From an uncultured bacterium (GTDB lineage Bacteria > Cyanobacteriota > Vampirovibrionia > Gastranaerophilales > Gastranaerophilaceae): 64,000 nucleotides of DNA. The notes beneath the pieces were generated by a model, which saw only the letters and a program-made list of their open reading frames with translations, was not told where the DNA came from and did not search any database. Within the stretch, counting starts at the first letter, position 1. Each line of letters starts with the position of its first letter. Positions 1 through 9,098 of this stretch are shown one piece after another. Location of the stretch: assembly GCA_949282215.1 (NCBI GenBank), contig CASDPF010000001.1, forward strand, positions 124,001 to 188,000. The letters are read 5' to 3'. Both the position numbers and the translations under genes were made by a program.

Positions 1-93
1 ATGTTAACTTTAGGTGATTTAATTTTAAAAGCAGAAACAGCAGTAATCGTAGCGTTAGGAAATATTATTTATGAATACTCTAATCAAAACTAA
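1..93 (+). CDS. possible 3' end of an upstream gene (partial)
   Basis: The first 93 bases are open in frame 1 and end at TAA; the other two forward frames stop at once. The 30 residues are hydrophobic and include a run like VIVALGNIIYEY. If real, this is the C-terminus of a gene that begins before the window, overlapping the start of cca by 23 bases. No family can be recognised from so short a piece. It could equally be a chance open frame. Confidence 0.35.
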   Translation: MLTLGDLILKAETAVIVALGNIIYEYSNQN

Positions 94-1492
94 AATTGCA
101 TCAGATAGTGTCTTATCTAAAATTATAACCTCCTGTAATAACGAAATTTATTTGGTAGGCGGTACTGTTAGGGATTTCCTAATGGGTAAGGACAGCTTTG
201 ATAAAGATATTATTGTTGTAGATGAAGATGCAAAAGATTTTGCACTAAAGTTACAAAAAGTTTTTGATGCAGTCTATGTTCCTCTTGATGAAGAAAATAA
301 AATCTATCGTCTAGTTTTACCTGATAAAATTAATTATATCGATATAACAAATCCTATTGAAGGCTCATTGCATAAAGATTTAATGCGTAGGGATTTAACG
401 ATTAATGCTGTTGCAGTGAATATAAGAACTGCTGAAGTAATTGACCTTTGCGGCGGTGTGACTGATATTCATAACCACACCATTAACTATATCAATGAAC
501 ATAATTTTGAAGACGATCCTTTGAGGCTTTTGAGGGTATATCGATTTCAGGCAACACTTGGGTTTGAGCTTACTCCTGATACTATTCATGCTGTTTGTAA
601 ATTCGTAAAACTAATCCATAAGCCTGCTGTTGAACGCATTGTTCATGAATTAGTTTTGCTTTTTGGCGGGAAATATGCAGATAAAGCTCTTTTGAATATG
701 AATAAAACCTGGCTTTTAGAGGAGATTTTCCCTGTTGTAAATGAATTAAAGCAAGTACCTCCAAATACTCACCATCATTTGGATTTGTTTCATCATTCCG
801 TAGAAACTGTAAGACAAATTCAATTAATTTATGAAAGTGCTCCTGATGTTGTGAGAGAACATATGGATAAAGTTGATTTCGGTGGAGCTTCAAGGTTAGC
901 TCATTTGAAACTTGCTGGATTTTTACATGATATTGGAAAATTCTCAACTTGGACAATTGAAGAAGATACAGGTCGACATAGATTTATAAAACATGATGAT
1001 GTTGGGGCAAAGATGTCTGTTAAATTATTGAAAAATATGAATTTTTCTAATAAGCAGATAGATTATATATCTTCTATGATTAGAAATCACATATACCCAT
1101 CTCAGGTTATGGCTGCTCCTGAAGTTGATTATAACTCTCCAAACGGTGAAAAAGTTATGATGAGATACGTTAGAAAGATGGAAGATAACTCTATTGATAA
1201 CATTATCCTTGCTCAGGCTGATAGATTATCAGCACGCGGGGAGGCTGTATCTGATGAAATGGTTGAAAAAAATATTTCAAACCTAAATAAACTTTTGAAT
1301 TTTTACTTGAGTGTTAAAGATATTCTGGAGCCTTTGCCTATTTTACTTGATGGTAATGATGTTATGAACCTCCTAAATATTAAACCTTCCAAAAAGCTTG
1401 GAGAAATAATGAATGCTCTTCATGAAGCTCAATTATCAGGTGATGTTGTTACCAAAGAACAAGCTGTCGAATTCGTTAATAACTTACCTTAA
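71..1492 (+). CDS. cca: CCA-adding enzyme / poly(A) polymerase family tRNA nucleotidyltransferase with HD domain
   Basis: Class II nucleotidyltransferase of 473 residues that adds or repairs the 3'-CCA of tRNA in the cytoplasm. The head has the G-G-x-V-R-D signature at residues 30-35, followed by the acidic metal-binding pair (DKD at about 44-46). The template-binding motif RRDLTINA lies at about 106-113. A C-terminal HD phosphohydrolase domain carries HDIGKF near residue 288, as in the long bacterial and cyanobacterial forms. Length and motif order fit a complete enzyme. Its last 17 bases overlap the 3' end of the convergent pseudopilin gene. Whether the product adds CCA, A only, or CC only cannot be read from motifs alone. 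Confidence 0.93.
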   Translation: MNTLIKTKIASDSVLSKIITSCNNEIYLVGGTVRDFLMGKDSFDKDIIVVDEDAKDFALKLQKVFDAVYVPLDEENKIYRLVLPDKINYIDITNPIEGSLHKDLMRRDLTINAVAVNIRTAEVIDLCGGVTDIHNHTINYINEHNFEDDPLRLLRVYRFQATLGFELTPDTIHAVCKFVKLIHKPAVERIVHELVLLFGGKYADKALLNMNKTWLLEEIFPVVNELKQVPPNTHHHLDLFHHSVETVRQIQLIYESAPDVVREHMDKVDFGGASRLAHLKLAGFLHDIGKFSTWTIEEDTGRHRFIKHDDVGAKMSVKLLKNMNFSNKQIDYISSMIRNHIYPSQVMAAPEVDYNSPNGEKVMMRYVRKMEDNSIDNIILAQADRLSARGEAVSDEMVEKNISNLNKLLNFYLSVKDILEPLPILLDGNDVMNLLNIKPSKKLGEIMNALHEAQLSGDVVTKEQAVEFVNNLP

Positions 1493-2180
1493 ATGGATAA
1501 TCATCCGGTATTTTCCATCCGTTATACTGAATTAATGCCCCGCAAAAGACTTTATTCATTTTACCTTCATTATTATTGCACCCTAAGCCGTTTTTGTCAT
1601 ATAAGCCTTGTTTTGTTTCGTCCCAACTTGCCTTATAAGGTTCAAATCCTTTTTTATAGTGATGCGGAAATGCTTCATTTGTTGGTGCATAAAGAAATGG
1701 AAAAGAGCATTTTCCTCTGCTTTCATCTTCTGAGCCGTATTTTTTTATGCATTTATCTCTATCTGTGGTATAAAATATCCAATCTCTCATTGCACTGGTT
1801 TGATTTGCTTTTAATGAAGATCCATCTGCGAATATAAAAATTGGAAGTCCGTTGGTATCATATTTTATTTCTATAGTTTTCATATAAGGTGCAATATACT
1901 TATTCCACCATTTTTCTACAGTTGTGCTTCCATTTATAGGCTTACCTTCTTCATCAGTATCAATATTGTTTGTGTCCTGATACCAGTAAGATTTATCTCC
2001 ATAATCGACTTCGGCTAATTTGATTGCTTGATTAATCCCTGAATAAAACTTTGCTAGTCTTGTCTCAACTACTTTATTAGCGTTTTTTTGAATTAGTGAA
2101 GGCAGTGTCATTGCTGCAACAATTCCGATTATCCCCAATGTTATAAGTACTTCAGCTAATGTAAATGCTTTATTTTTCAT
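1476..2180 (-). CDS. orphan type IV pseudopilin-like protein (locus 1)
   Basis: Predicted exported filament-type protein of 234 residues. It opens with a short charged leader and KAFTLAEVLITLGIIG, a class III prepilin signal: cleavage before the Phe, with Glu at +5 of the mature protein. The hydrophobic alpha-1 helix continues to about residue 30. The globular part is rich in Lys, Asp and Tyr and ends with a Cys-x-A-L-I...W-x-I-x-x-D-Y-P motif shared with the pseudopilins at 39586-40260 and 62077-62721. No pilus assembly ATPase, prepilin peptidase or platform gene is near. A good ribosome site (AAGGAGG) precedes the ATG. It is divergent from the small XRE gene at 2293, with repeated palindromes in the gap. 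Substrate or ligand is unknown. Confidence 0.85.
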   Translation of the reverse strand: MKNKAFTLAEVLITLGIIGIVAAMTLPSLIQKNANKVVETRLAKFYSGINQAIKLAEVDYGDKSYWYQDTNNIDTDEEGKPINGSTTVEKWWNKYIAPYMKTIEIKYDTNGLPIFIFADGSSLKANQTSAMRDWIFYTTDRDKCIKKYGSEDESRGKCSFPFLYAPTNEAFPHHYKKGFEPYKASWDETKQGLYDKNGLGCNNNEGKMNKVFCGALIQYNGWKIPDDYPFKVSY

Positions 2181-2210
2181 TTAACCTCCTTATAAATCAA
2201 GTATTATGAA

Positions 2211-2298
2211 TTGCATGTATGCAAAATACATATTAACATAAAATTTGCACGCATGCAAATTTTGCCGATATATTAACATTAAAATTGCATGTATGCAA
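2211..2298. promoter_or_regulatory. three copies of a 14-bp palindromic operator in a divergent gap
   Basis: The near-palindrome TTGCATGTATGCAA occurs exactly at 2211-2224 and 2285-2298, and as TTGCACGCATGCAA at 2245-2258. The copies start 34 and 40 bp apart. Each is two inverted TTGCAT half-sites around a 2-bp centre, as expected for a dimeric XRE repressor. A TATTAACAT element follows the first and second copies. The third copy contains the ATG (2293) of the regulator gene itself. Binding by the adjacent regulator is an inference. Confidence 0.8.
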
Positions 2299-2514
2299 GA
2301 AAATGATTTTGTGGAACTCAAAAGACTCGGTGAAAGAATAAAATTATTAAGAAAGTCTAAAAAGTATACACTTACCGAGCTATGTTATAAGAACGGGCTT
2401 GAGCCATCTACTCTTTCAAGAATTGAGCAGGCAATTGTAGAGCCTAAATATCTTACGCTTTTAAAAATAGCTTCTGCATTTAATATGTCTGTCGGAGAGC
2501 TTTTAGATTTTTAA
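2293..2514 (+). CDS. small XRE-family helix-turn-helix regulator (locus 1)
   Basis: A 73-residue single-domain Cro/CI-type DNA-binding protein. The five-helix fold is visible as LGERIKLLRKSKKYTLTELC, then LEPSTLSRIEQ (recognition helix) and LTLLKIASAFNMSVGELL. There is no sensor or oligomerisation domain. I chose the ATG at 2293 rather than the in-frame TTG at 2245 because homology to XRE domains begins just after it and the region upstream is made of operator repeats. No Shine-Dalgarno sequence precedes this ATG, so the message may be leaderless. It is divergent from the pseudopilin gene; local autoregulation and control of that gene is the likely role. Confidence 0.85.
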   Translation: MQENDFVELKRLGERIKLLRKSKKYTLTELCYKNGLEPSTLSRIEQAIVEPKYLTLLKIASAFNMSVGELLDF

Positions 2515-2849
2515 GTCTAAGCATGTATTTCATTCTGTTTTTTATATACTTTGTCTATATTTGCTAACGGAAATTTAATAAAAATTTACAAAATTTAACA
2601 AAAATTTTTTAGAAATTTTTTGTAAAATTTGCCTCAATAAGACTTTTTTTTATTAAATTTTTTGTAAAAATTTAATAAATTTATTTAAAAATACTTTATT
2701 TTTAAATAAAAATGCAAAAACTACTCTTAATATTCTCTTTACATTTAGCTGTGTAGACGCAACTTTTTTTATTTACTACTTTTAATCTGTTTGTAGTGTT
2801 GTTATAATTAAGTGTACATTAGACAACAAAAATTCCAGACGAAATATTT
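2515..2849. other. AT-rich intergenic region with probable promoter for the tandem paralogues
   Basis: No convincing gene is seen in these 335 bases, which are dominated by A/T runs (for example repeated AAATTTTT and TTTAATAAA blocks at about 2575-2700). A perfect -10 box TATAAT lies at 2803-2808, which would start transcripts near 2815, 35 bases before the next gene; the matching -35 (TTTAAT at 2781-2786, 16-bp spacing) is weak. The A/T blocks could form weak hairpins but no GC-rich terminator stem is present. Confidence 0.4.
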
Positions 2850-4574
2850 ATGATTGATAAGATTAGTGTAGGTACAAAACAATACGCCCCTAAGAAGGAC
2901 AATAAAAAGAATTTTAATAAGCAAACTGCTTTTAAAGGCTTAGTGGATACTCCTTTAAAAGCTTTGGGTGAGCTAACTTTAAAAGGTATTCAGGCTTGTG
3001 AACGTGAGCCTATGTGGAATGTTACTTTCTTGGATTTGTCTACCGCTATTCTTCCACGTACTTATTTTGAAACATTTATAGGTTCAAAGAAAAAAGATGA
3101 AAATGGTAATGAAAAAGAGAAAAGACAGCTCAATTTAATTGGTGGGTTTGAAGCATTTAGAAGAGAATCTTCCGGATTAATTATTAACTGTATTATTCCG
3201 AGTTTTATTGTAGCTGGTGTTGCTTCTGTGTTGCAAAAACCTATAATGGGAGATTTTGTAAAAAACAAAGCCGGACTTTCTTGGTGTTGGGCAAACGGTG
3301 ATGCTTTAAATAAGATTGAAAAATTTTATAAAGAGTCTAAAGGTGCAAATAAAGAAGAACGTGTATTTAATACTTTAAAAAATACATTTGATAATCTTTC
3401 AGGTGTTGTAGATGATATTGATAAAGGCGGTATCAAAAACTTTAAAGATATATTGGCTGATGACAGTGAATATATTAATACGTTAAAGGATTGGGCAAAA
3501 AATCTTGTTGCAGACAAACCGGATAAGAAATTAAATAAAAAATATTATCAAGCTATAGTCAACAAAGTAGGTGCTTCTGAAAATATAAAATTTACAGGGG
3601 ATAAAGGATATTTTTCTAATAATCTAAGTTCCTTGTGTGATAGTTTGTCGACGGTTTTACATAATATAGTAAAAATTGATTTAGATGATGCAAATATTTC
3701 GAAATACTTTTCTAAGGCAAAAAAACTTGTTAACTGGAAAAGTGCTGCGGGTCTTGGGGTAATTATTCCGCTTGCAATATCAGCTCAACCTATTAACAGA
3801 TGGATTACTCATAAACTATCTGGTAAAAAGGGAGCTCCTATATACAATGATAACAAGGAAAGAGTTCTTACTCCTGAAGAAAAAAGAAAATTAACAGCTC
3901 AAAAATTCTTTGCAGTTCCATTGATGGCAGGGGTTGCAGGGCTTTCAATGTGGATGGACAGACCGAGTTTGAAGATGTTCCAGTTTAAGAATATATTCCC
4001 TACAATGGATCAGGCAAGAATTATTTCAGCAGCAACATTTTCAAGTCGTATTGCAGCGGCTGAAGATTCAAATGAATTGAAAGAAAATACAATTAGAGAT
4101 ATTGCGACATTTTCAAGTTTTTATTTCTTAGGTGACTATGCAGCAAAAGGTATTGCTACATTGCTTGATAAGTATATTAACGGTTCTCAATTACTTACCC
4201 GCTTGAAAAATTCTAAAGATGGTGATAATATGTTCAAACGCTTCTGGAATTGGGCTAAACATACATCAATTAAATCTACTGATGAAATAATGGCTATTAA
4301 AGATGAAGCGTTAAGATCCAAAAATAAAAATTTACGTTCAATTTGTCAATTGGGTAATATAGCATTCTCATTGCTTTCATTAGGAATTTTCATTCCTGTA
4401 TATACAAGAACTCAAGTTAATAAAAAAGAACGTGAAAAAATGGAAGCATTGAAAAAAGAACAACTCAAAAATAATTCTCATGAAAATAATGTGTCAATAA
4501 AAAAGGAATTACCAAATTCAAGTAATTTAAAAATAGCTAAAAATACAGCTTTTCAAGCATTTTTTAATTCATAA
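2850..4574 (+). CDS. membrane-associated protein of unknown function, tandem paralogue 1
   Basis: I do not recognise a named family for this 574-residue protein. It has no signal peptide. After a polar Lys/Asn-rich start comes QTAFKGLVDT, then ILPRTYFE, RRESSG, a hydrophobic stretch near residue 115 (CIIPSFIVAGVASVL), a Lys-rich central region, an Ala/Gly hydrophobic segment with QPINRWITHK, another (FFAVPLMAGVAGLSMW), a block with FSSRIAAAEDSNELKENTIRD, and a last hydrophobic segment (IAFSLLSLGIFIPVY) before a Lys/Asn-rich tail. The next gene is a clear paralogue with all these landmarks in the same order. The tail ends NTAFQAF, echoing the N-terminal QTAFKGL. Confidence 0.7.
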   Translation: MIDKISVGTKQYAPKKDNKKNFNKQTAFKGLVDTPLKALGELTLKGIQACEREPMWNVTFLDLSTAILPRTYFETFIGSKKKDENGNEKEKRQLNLIGGFEAFRRESSGLIINCIIPSFIVAGVASVLQKPIMGDFVKNKAGLSWCWANGDALNKIEKFYKESKGANKEERVFNTLKNTFDNLSGVVDDIDKGGIKNFKDILADDSEYINTLKDWAKNLVADKPDKKLNKKYYQAIVNKVGASENIKFTGDKGYFSNNLSSLCDSLSTVLHNIVKIDLDDANISKYFSKAKKLVNWKSAAGLGVIIPLAISAQPINRWITHKLSGKKGAPIYNDNKERVLTPEEKRKLTAQKFFAVPLMAGVAGLSMWMDRPSLKMFQFKNIFPTMDQARIISAATFSSRIAAAEDSNELKENTIRDIATFSSFYFLGDYAAKGIATLLDKYINGSQLLTRLKNSKDGDNMFKRFWNWAKHTSIKSTDEIMAIKDEALRSKNKNLRSICQLGNIAFSLLSLGIFIPVYTRTQVNKKEREKMEALKKEQLKNNSHENNVSIKKELPNSSNLKIAKNTAFQAFFNS

Positions 4575-4584
4575 AGGAAAAATA

Positions 4585-6279
4585 ATGAAAGTCCAAAGTG
4601 TATCCCCGAAATTAGTAAATAGCAAAAATGATAATAATGAAAATATAAGATTTAAAGGCTTTGTCGATACAGCAGCTGTAGCAGGTTCTACTGCATTAAG
4701 GTTTTTCGACGTTAATCAGGCTGTTGGGGCAAATACTATGGATATATGTACGATGGTGCTTCCTCGTACTATTTATGATTTTACAAACAGGGGACCTTTA
4801 GCAGGTATTGAGACTGGGCGTCGTGAGTCTGCCGGAACTTTTAACCATGCAATGGTAGGTGTATATGGTACTGTTGCAGGTGCTGCTTTAGCTTATACTT
4901 TAAGAGATAAGTATGGATTTAATCTTAATCATATTTTTGCTGATAACGGCACTATTGATATTTTATCAGGATATCATAACGAGTCTTATATAGAAAAAGC
5001 TCAAAATCCATTAAGAAGTACTTTGAAAAAAATTGCCGAAAACCTTGAATTCAGAAATTCTGAAGCTGAAGTTGAAAAAGGTTGGGTAAAACTCGATGAA
5101 AAAACTCAAGATGAGTTTGTTGATAAGTTATACCAAAAACTTAATGACCCTAATCTTAAACAATTAGACAAAGAATCAAAAGAATATTTATATTCTATAA
5201 TGACTTCCTCTACAGGAGCTGAAAAAACTGTTAAATTAACAGGCTTCAATAAAGAATCTCAAACTTCGCTAAAGAATATGATTTCTAATATCTATAATGT
5301 TATGAAATCTTTTGAAACTGATAATGTTAAGACAATTTTTGAAAAAGCATCTGACCTTAAGTCAAATGATTACGTTAAAGCTCTGAGAAAATTTAATATC
5401 AATAGAGCTGCAGCAGGTCTTGGTTTTGCTACTTTATTCGGTGTATCGGTACAGCCGTTAAATATGTATTTGACAAAGAAGAAAACAGGTCAAGACGGTT
5501 TTGTTGGTGTACCTGGACGAGAAAAAGATAATTCATTTGGCTTTAAGATGCAAAAAATTATATCAGGACTAGTTTTTGCAACAGCTGCAATTGCAACTAT
5601 CACAACAAAACCTAAAGAATTATTATCGAAGGTACAATTCCAAGGGATGATGCCTACTATAAATCAGTTAAAAATGGTATATGGTATCACTATCGCTTCA
5701 AGATTATTTTCTGCAAGAGATAAGGATGAACTTAGAGAATCTGCAGTAAAGGATACTTTAGGATTTTTAAGTTTGCTTGTTCTTGGCAGTCTTATTACAA
5801 AAGGTACAGCAAAACTTCTTGATAAGAGCGGTTCTTTGATTAATATGGCTAAACAGGATGGGGAAGGGTTCTTTAAGTGGATGACAAATTCATCTTTAAA
5901 AACTCGTGATGAGGTTTTATATTCTGCTCTTAAAAAGCATGGAATATCTACTGTTAAAGATGGTAAAGCTTTGAAATTTAGTGAATTAATGAATTTATTA
6001 CCAAAAGAAGATAAGCTGACAAGAGTTAAATTGCGTAATTTAAATATTGCACAACTCGTTGGATATGCTTATTCAGCTGTTGTTCTAGGTTGGGGAATTC
6101 CTAAGATAAACGATTATATGACCAGAAAGAATGAAGCAAAACGACTTGCTAAGTTAGCTTCAAAAGAAAATATTCAAAAGCAACCAGCTCTTTCAAACGA
6201 AAAAAGTGTAGATACTAACAAAGCTCAAAACTTTACTTCTAATTTTATAATTGAAAAAGACAAATTCCTAAGAGCTTAA
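4585..6279 (+). CDS. membrane-associated protein of unknown function, tandem paralogue 2
   Basis: A 564-residue paralogue of the protein encoded just upstream, 10 bases away and so probably co-transcribed. Shared landmarks in order: RFKGFVDT, VLPRTIYDF, RRESAG, AGLGFATLFGVSVQPLNMYLTKKKTG, FQGMMPTINQLK, IASRLFSARDKDELRESAVKD, a Gly/Leu hydrophobic segment, TRDEVLYSA, and a final hydrophobic segment before a Lys/Asn-rich tail. Hydrophobic stretches near residues 90-105, 275-290, 330-345, 390-405 and 495-510 suggest several membrane contacts. No enzyme motif is visible. Its 3' end overlaps the convergent atpG by 4 bases. Confidence 0.7.
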   Translation: MKVQSVSPKLVNSKNDNNENIRFKGFVDTAAVAGSTALRFFDVNQAVGANTMDICTMVLPRTIYDFTNRGPLAGIETGRRESAGTFNHAMVGVYGTVAGAALAYTLRDKYGFNLNHIFADNGTIDILSGYHNESYIEKAQNPLRSTLKKIAENLEFRNSEAEVEKGWVKLDEKTQDEFVDKLYQKLNDPNLKQLDKESKEYLYSIMTSSTGAEKTVKLTGFNKESQTSLKNMISNIYNVMKSFETDNVKTIFEKASDLKSNDYVKALRKFNINRAAAGLGFATLFGVSVQPLNMYLTKKKTGQDGFVGVPGREKDNSFGFKMQKIISGLVFATAAIATITTKPKELLSKVQFQGMMPTINQLKMVYGITIASRLFSARDKDELRESAVKDTLGFLSLLVLGSLITKGTAKLLDKSGSLINMAKQDGEGFFKWMTNSSLKTRDEVLYSALKKHGISTVKDGKALKFSELMNLLPKEDKLTRVKLRNLNIAQLVGYAYSAVVLGWGIPKINDYMTRKNEAKRLAKLASKENIQKQPALSNEKSVDTNKAQNFTSNFIIEKDKFLRA

Positions 6280-7208
6280 TTATTTTGCGTATTAGCACCT
6301 GATACAACTTCAACAATCTCTTGAGTAATAGCAGTCTGTCTTGTTTTGTTGTATTCAATAGATAATGATGTAATCATTTTTTCTGCATTTGATGTCGCAG
6401 CAGACATTGCAGTCATTCTGGACGCTAATTCACTAGCCTGGGCTTCCAACATTGCCTGATAAATTATATTCGTTACATACATAGGAACTATTTTTTGCAA
6501 AATATGGTGCATATCCGGCTCAAATTCCATAATAGGATCAACTATATTATCATGAAGTCTTTCGTAATCTTCTTCCGGAGTTTTTAATGGCAAAACTTCC
6601 CATTCTTCAACAAAATAGCTCATCATGTTTTTAAATCTTGTTGTTACAAGTTCAATTTTATCAATTTTTTTCTCAACAAAATATTCCGCTAAATCTTCAA
6701 CTACCATTAAACAAGCATTCCCTGATGGGTTGTTAGCTACATTTAGGTAGGTTTGTGCAATCTCACAATCATAATTGTTTATTTTGCGTTTTAGGGCAGA
6801 AATCCCTTTTTGTCCAATTATAAATAAATGTACATGAATACCTTGCTCATTATATTCCTGAATTTTGCTAATTGTTTTTCTTATAACGTTAGCATTATAA
6901 GCCCCAGCAAGTCCCTTGTTTGAAGTTATTACAAGCAACCCGACCGATTTAATATGTCTTACCTGAAGCAGTTCAGGGTAGTTATCAACTGCAGATTTTA
7001 TTTTAAGTGTATGAGCACTATATGTACCAACTGAATTTAATAATTTTTTGAACATGGTATTTAATTCAGCAGTAAAAGGCCTTGATGCTTTTACAGTGCT
7101 TTCAGCTTTTTTTACTTTTGCAGCTGCAACCATTTTCATTGCTCGTGTAATTTTTTTAGTACTTTCAACACTTTTTATTCTGTTTTTAATATCTTTAAGA
7201 TTACTCAT
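6276..7208 (-). CDS. atpG: ATP synthase F1 gamma subunit
   Basis: Central stalk subunit of F1, which couples rotation of the c-ring to catalysis in the alpha/beta head. The 310-residue product has the conserved N-terminal helix (LKDIKNRIKSVESTKKITRAMKMVAAAK) and the C-terminal helix (MTAMSAATSNAEKMITSLSIEYNKTRQTAITQEIVEVVSGA). The middle holds TSNKGLAGAYNANV, the usual Rossmann-like region. It is the last gene of the minus-strand atp operon. A zinc-finger membrane protein gene separates it from atpA, unlike the usual atpA-atpG adjacency. It overlaps the convergent upstream neighbour by 4 bases. Confidence 0.97.
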   Translation of the reverse strand: MSNLKDIKNRIKSVESTKKITRAMKMVAAAKVKKAESTVKASRPFTAELNTMFKKLLNSVGTYSAHTLKIKSAVDNYPELLQVRHIKSVGLLVITSNKGLAGAYNANVIRKTISKIQEYNEQGIHVHLFIIGQKGISALKRKINNYDCEIAQTYLNVANNPSGNACLMVVEDLAEYFVEKKIDKIELVTTRFKNMMSYFVEEWEVLPLKTPEEDYERLHDNIVDPIMEFEPDMHHILQKIVPMYVTNIIYQAMLEAQASELASRMTAMSAATSNAEKMITSLSIEYNKTRQTAITQEIVEVVSGANTQNN

Positions 7209-7210
7209 TT

Positions 7211-7555
7211 TTATACCTTATTTTTCATTGAATAAGCATTTTTTATATAAATAATACCAATTATAACGAATGTAATGCCGACTACTCCGGGAATGTTTGC
7301 GATTAAAGGTAATGACATAATAAGTCCTATGATACCAAAAATAACAAATAAAATTCCAATAGCCAAAAATATATTCTTGTTATTAGAAAGTTGATTGTAA
7401 GCTTGATTTACCAGATCTGACTTGATAGCACAGGTCTTTGAATTTTTACAAAGAATACTGTCATTTCTTGTATCAAGGCATTCAAGACATAAACCTTTTC
7501 CACAATACTGACATATAGCAAAAGCATCTCTATCATGATGGTTATAGCATTTCAT
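7211..7555 (-). CDS. small B-box-like zinc-finger membrane protein inside the atp operon
   Basis: A 114-residue protein. The N-terminal 45 residues are rich in paired Cys/His: MKCYNHHDRDAFAICQYCGKGLC followed by two more cysteines spaced like a B-box zinc finger (C3, H6/H7, C15, C18, C23, C26, C36, C42). After a polar linker, two hydrophobic helices (about residues 62-80 and 86-104) suggest a small integral membrane protein with a cytoplasmic zinc domain. A clear ribosome site (AAAGGAG) precedes the start. It sits between atpA and atpG, 14 and 2 bases from its neighbours, so it is almost certainly co-transcribed with ATP synthase. A role in assembly or regulation is a guess from position only. 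Confidence 0.75.
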   Translation of the reverse strand: MKCYNHHDRDAFAICQYCGKGLCLECLDTRNDSILCKNSKTCAIKSDLVNQAYNQLSNNKNIFLAIGILFVIFGIIGLIMSLPLIANIPGVVGITFVIIGIIYIKNAYSMKNKV

Positions 7556-7569
7556 AATACACTCTCCTT

Positions 7570-9081
7570 TTAAAAAGTTTTCTTAAATGATTCAATGCTT
7601 TCCTTTAATTGTTTTTTATCATCATCAGAAAGTGCACTTCCTGCATTCAGATTATCAACTAACTCTTTTAAATTTGCATTCAAATGAACGAACCAATCTT
7701 TTTTGAATCGGTTGATATCATTATTAGGAACGTCATCCAACAATCCTTCGTTTGCAGCAAATAAAATACTTACTTGTTCAGCAACACTTAGCGGATTATA
7801 TTGAGGTTGTTTTAGAACTTCAGTTAATTTTTCGCCTCTTAATAATTGATTTTTAGTCGCTTGATCCAAATCAGATGCAAATTGTGCAAAAGCTTCCAAT
7901 TCCCTGAATTGAGCTAAATCAAGTCTTAATTTACCTGCTACTTGTTTAATAGCTTTAGTCTGTGCCGCACCGCCGACACGGGATACTGAGATCCCTGCAT
8001 TAATTGCAGGACGTACACCCGAGTTAAACAGGTTTGTTTCAAGGAATATCTGACCATCCGTAATTGAAATTACGTTTGTTGGAATATAAGCTGAAACGTC
8101 ACCAGCTTGGGTTTCAATAATCGGCAAAGCTGTAATACTGCCACCGCCTAAATTATCATTAAGCTTAACCGCACGTTCAAGCAGTCTTGAGTGTAAATAG
8201 AATACATCCCCAGGGTATGCTTCACGTCCAGGCGGTCTTTTTAACAGTAAACTCATAGCACGGTACGCTTGAGCGTGTTTACTCAAATCGTCATATACAA
8301 TTAAAACATCTTTACCCTGTTCCATAAACTCTTCACCGATTGTAACTCCGGCGAATGGTGCAATATATTGCAAAGGTGCAGATTCATTTGCAGTCGCTGA
8401 AACTATTATTGAATATTCCATAGCACCATGGTCTTCAAGTGTTTTTGCAATTTGAGCTACAGTTGAAGCCTTTTGTCCGATTGCAACATATATACAAATA
8501 ACATTTTTACCTTTTTGGTTGATAATTGTATCAACAGCAATTGCAGTTTTACCTGTTTGTCTGTCCCCGATAATAAGTTCTCTTTGACCTCGACCTATAG
8601 GTGTCAATGCATCAATAGATGTTAATCCGGTTTGTAAAGGTTGATGAACGGACTTTCTGGTGACAATACCAGGTGCTACTCTTTCGATAGGACGCGTTTT
8701 TGTATATTCATAATCACCTTTACCATCAATAGGTTTACCGGTTGGATCTATAATTCTTCCGATAAGCCCATCCCCAACAGGAACTGAAGCAATTCTACCT
8801 GTTGTTCTTACTGTCATACCTTCTTTAATCTGAGTATATTCACCAAGAATTACTACGCCCACATTGTCTTCGTCAAGATTTAATGTAATTCCGAGCGTAT
8901 CCTTGCCGTCATCAAAGACTACAAGTTCATTTGACATTACATTATTTAATCCGTAAATTCTTGCAATTCCGTCGCCTAACTCTATGACGGTGCCTGTATT
9001 AGCAATTTCTGTTTTAGATTCAAAATTTTCAATTTTGTTTTTAATTATTGAACTTATTTCATCGGGTTTTATCAGTACCAT
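7570..9081 (-). CDS. atpA: ATP synthase F1 alpha subunit
   Basis: Non-catalytic nucleotide-binding subunit of F1, 503 residues, the standard length. Walker [10 protein letters not shown] lies near residue 170. The region [20 protein letters not shown] and the alpha-type signature [17 protein letters not shown] near residue 360 are intact. The N-terminal crown domain ([29 protein letters not shown]) is present. It follows atpH by 17 bases in the operon. The beta and epsilon genes (atpD, atpC) are not in this window, in line with the separate atpBE operon of cyanobacteria. Confidence 0.98.
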   Translation of the reverse strand: MVLIKPDEISSIIKNKIENFESKTEIANTGTVIELGDGIARIYGLNNVMSNELVVFDDGKDTLGITLNLDEDNVGVVILGEYTQIKEGMTVRTTGRIASVPVGDGLIGRIIDPTGKPIDGKGDYEYTKTRPIERVAPGIVTRKSVHQPLQTGLTSIDALTPIGRGQRELIIGDRQTGKTAIAVDTIINQKGKNVICIYVAIGQKASTVAQIAKTLEDHGAMEYSIIVSATANESAPLQYIAPFAGVTIGEEFMEQGKDVLIVYDDLSKHAQAYRAMSLLLKRPPGREAYPGDVFYLHSRLLERAVKLNDNLGGGSITALPIIETQAGDVSAYIPTNVISITDGQIFLETNLFNSGVRPAINAGISVSRVGGAAQTKAIKQVAGKLRLDLAQFRELEAFAQFASDLDQATKNQLLRGEKLTEVLKQPQYNPLSVAEQVSILFAANEGLLDDVPNNDINRFKKDWFVHLNANLKELVDNLNAGSALSDDDKKQLKESIESFKKTF

Positions 9082-9098
9082 ATTTAACCTCTTATCTG

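Noticed and set aside
1493-1837. open frame of 114 codons on the plus strand opposite the locus 1 pseudopilin
   Set aside because: It is the antisense of a clear pseudopilin gene, starts directly after cca, and its Phe/Leu/Cys-rich product resembles no protein family.
2515-2849. direct A/T repeats as a CRISPR array or origin
   Set aside because: There are no regular repeat-spacer units, no DnaA-box cluster and no cas genes.
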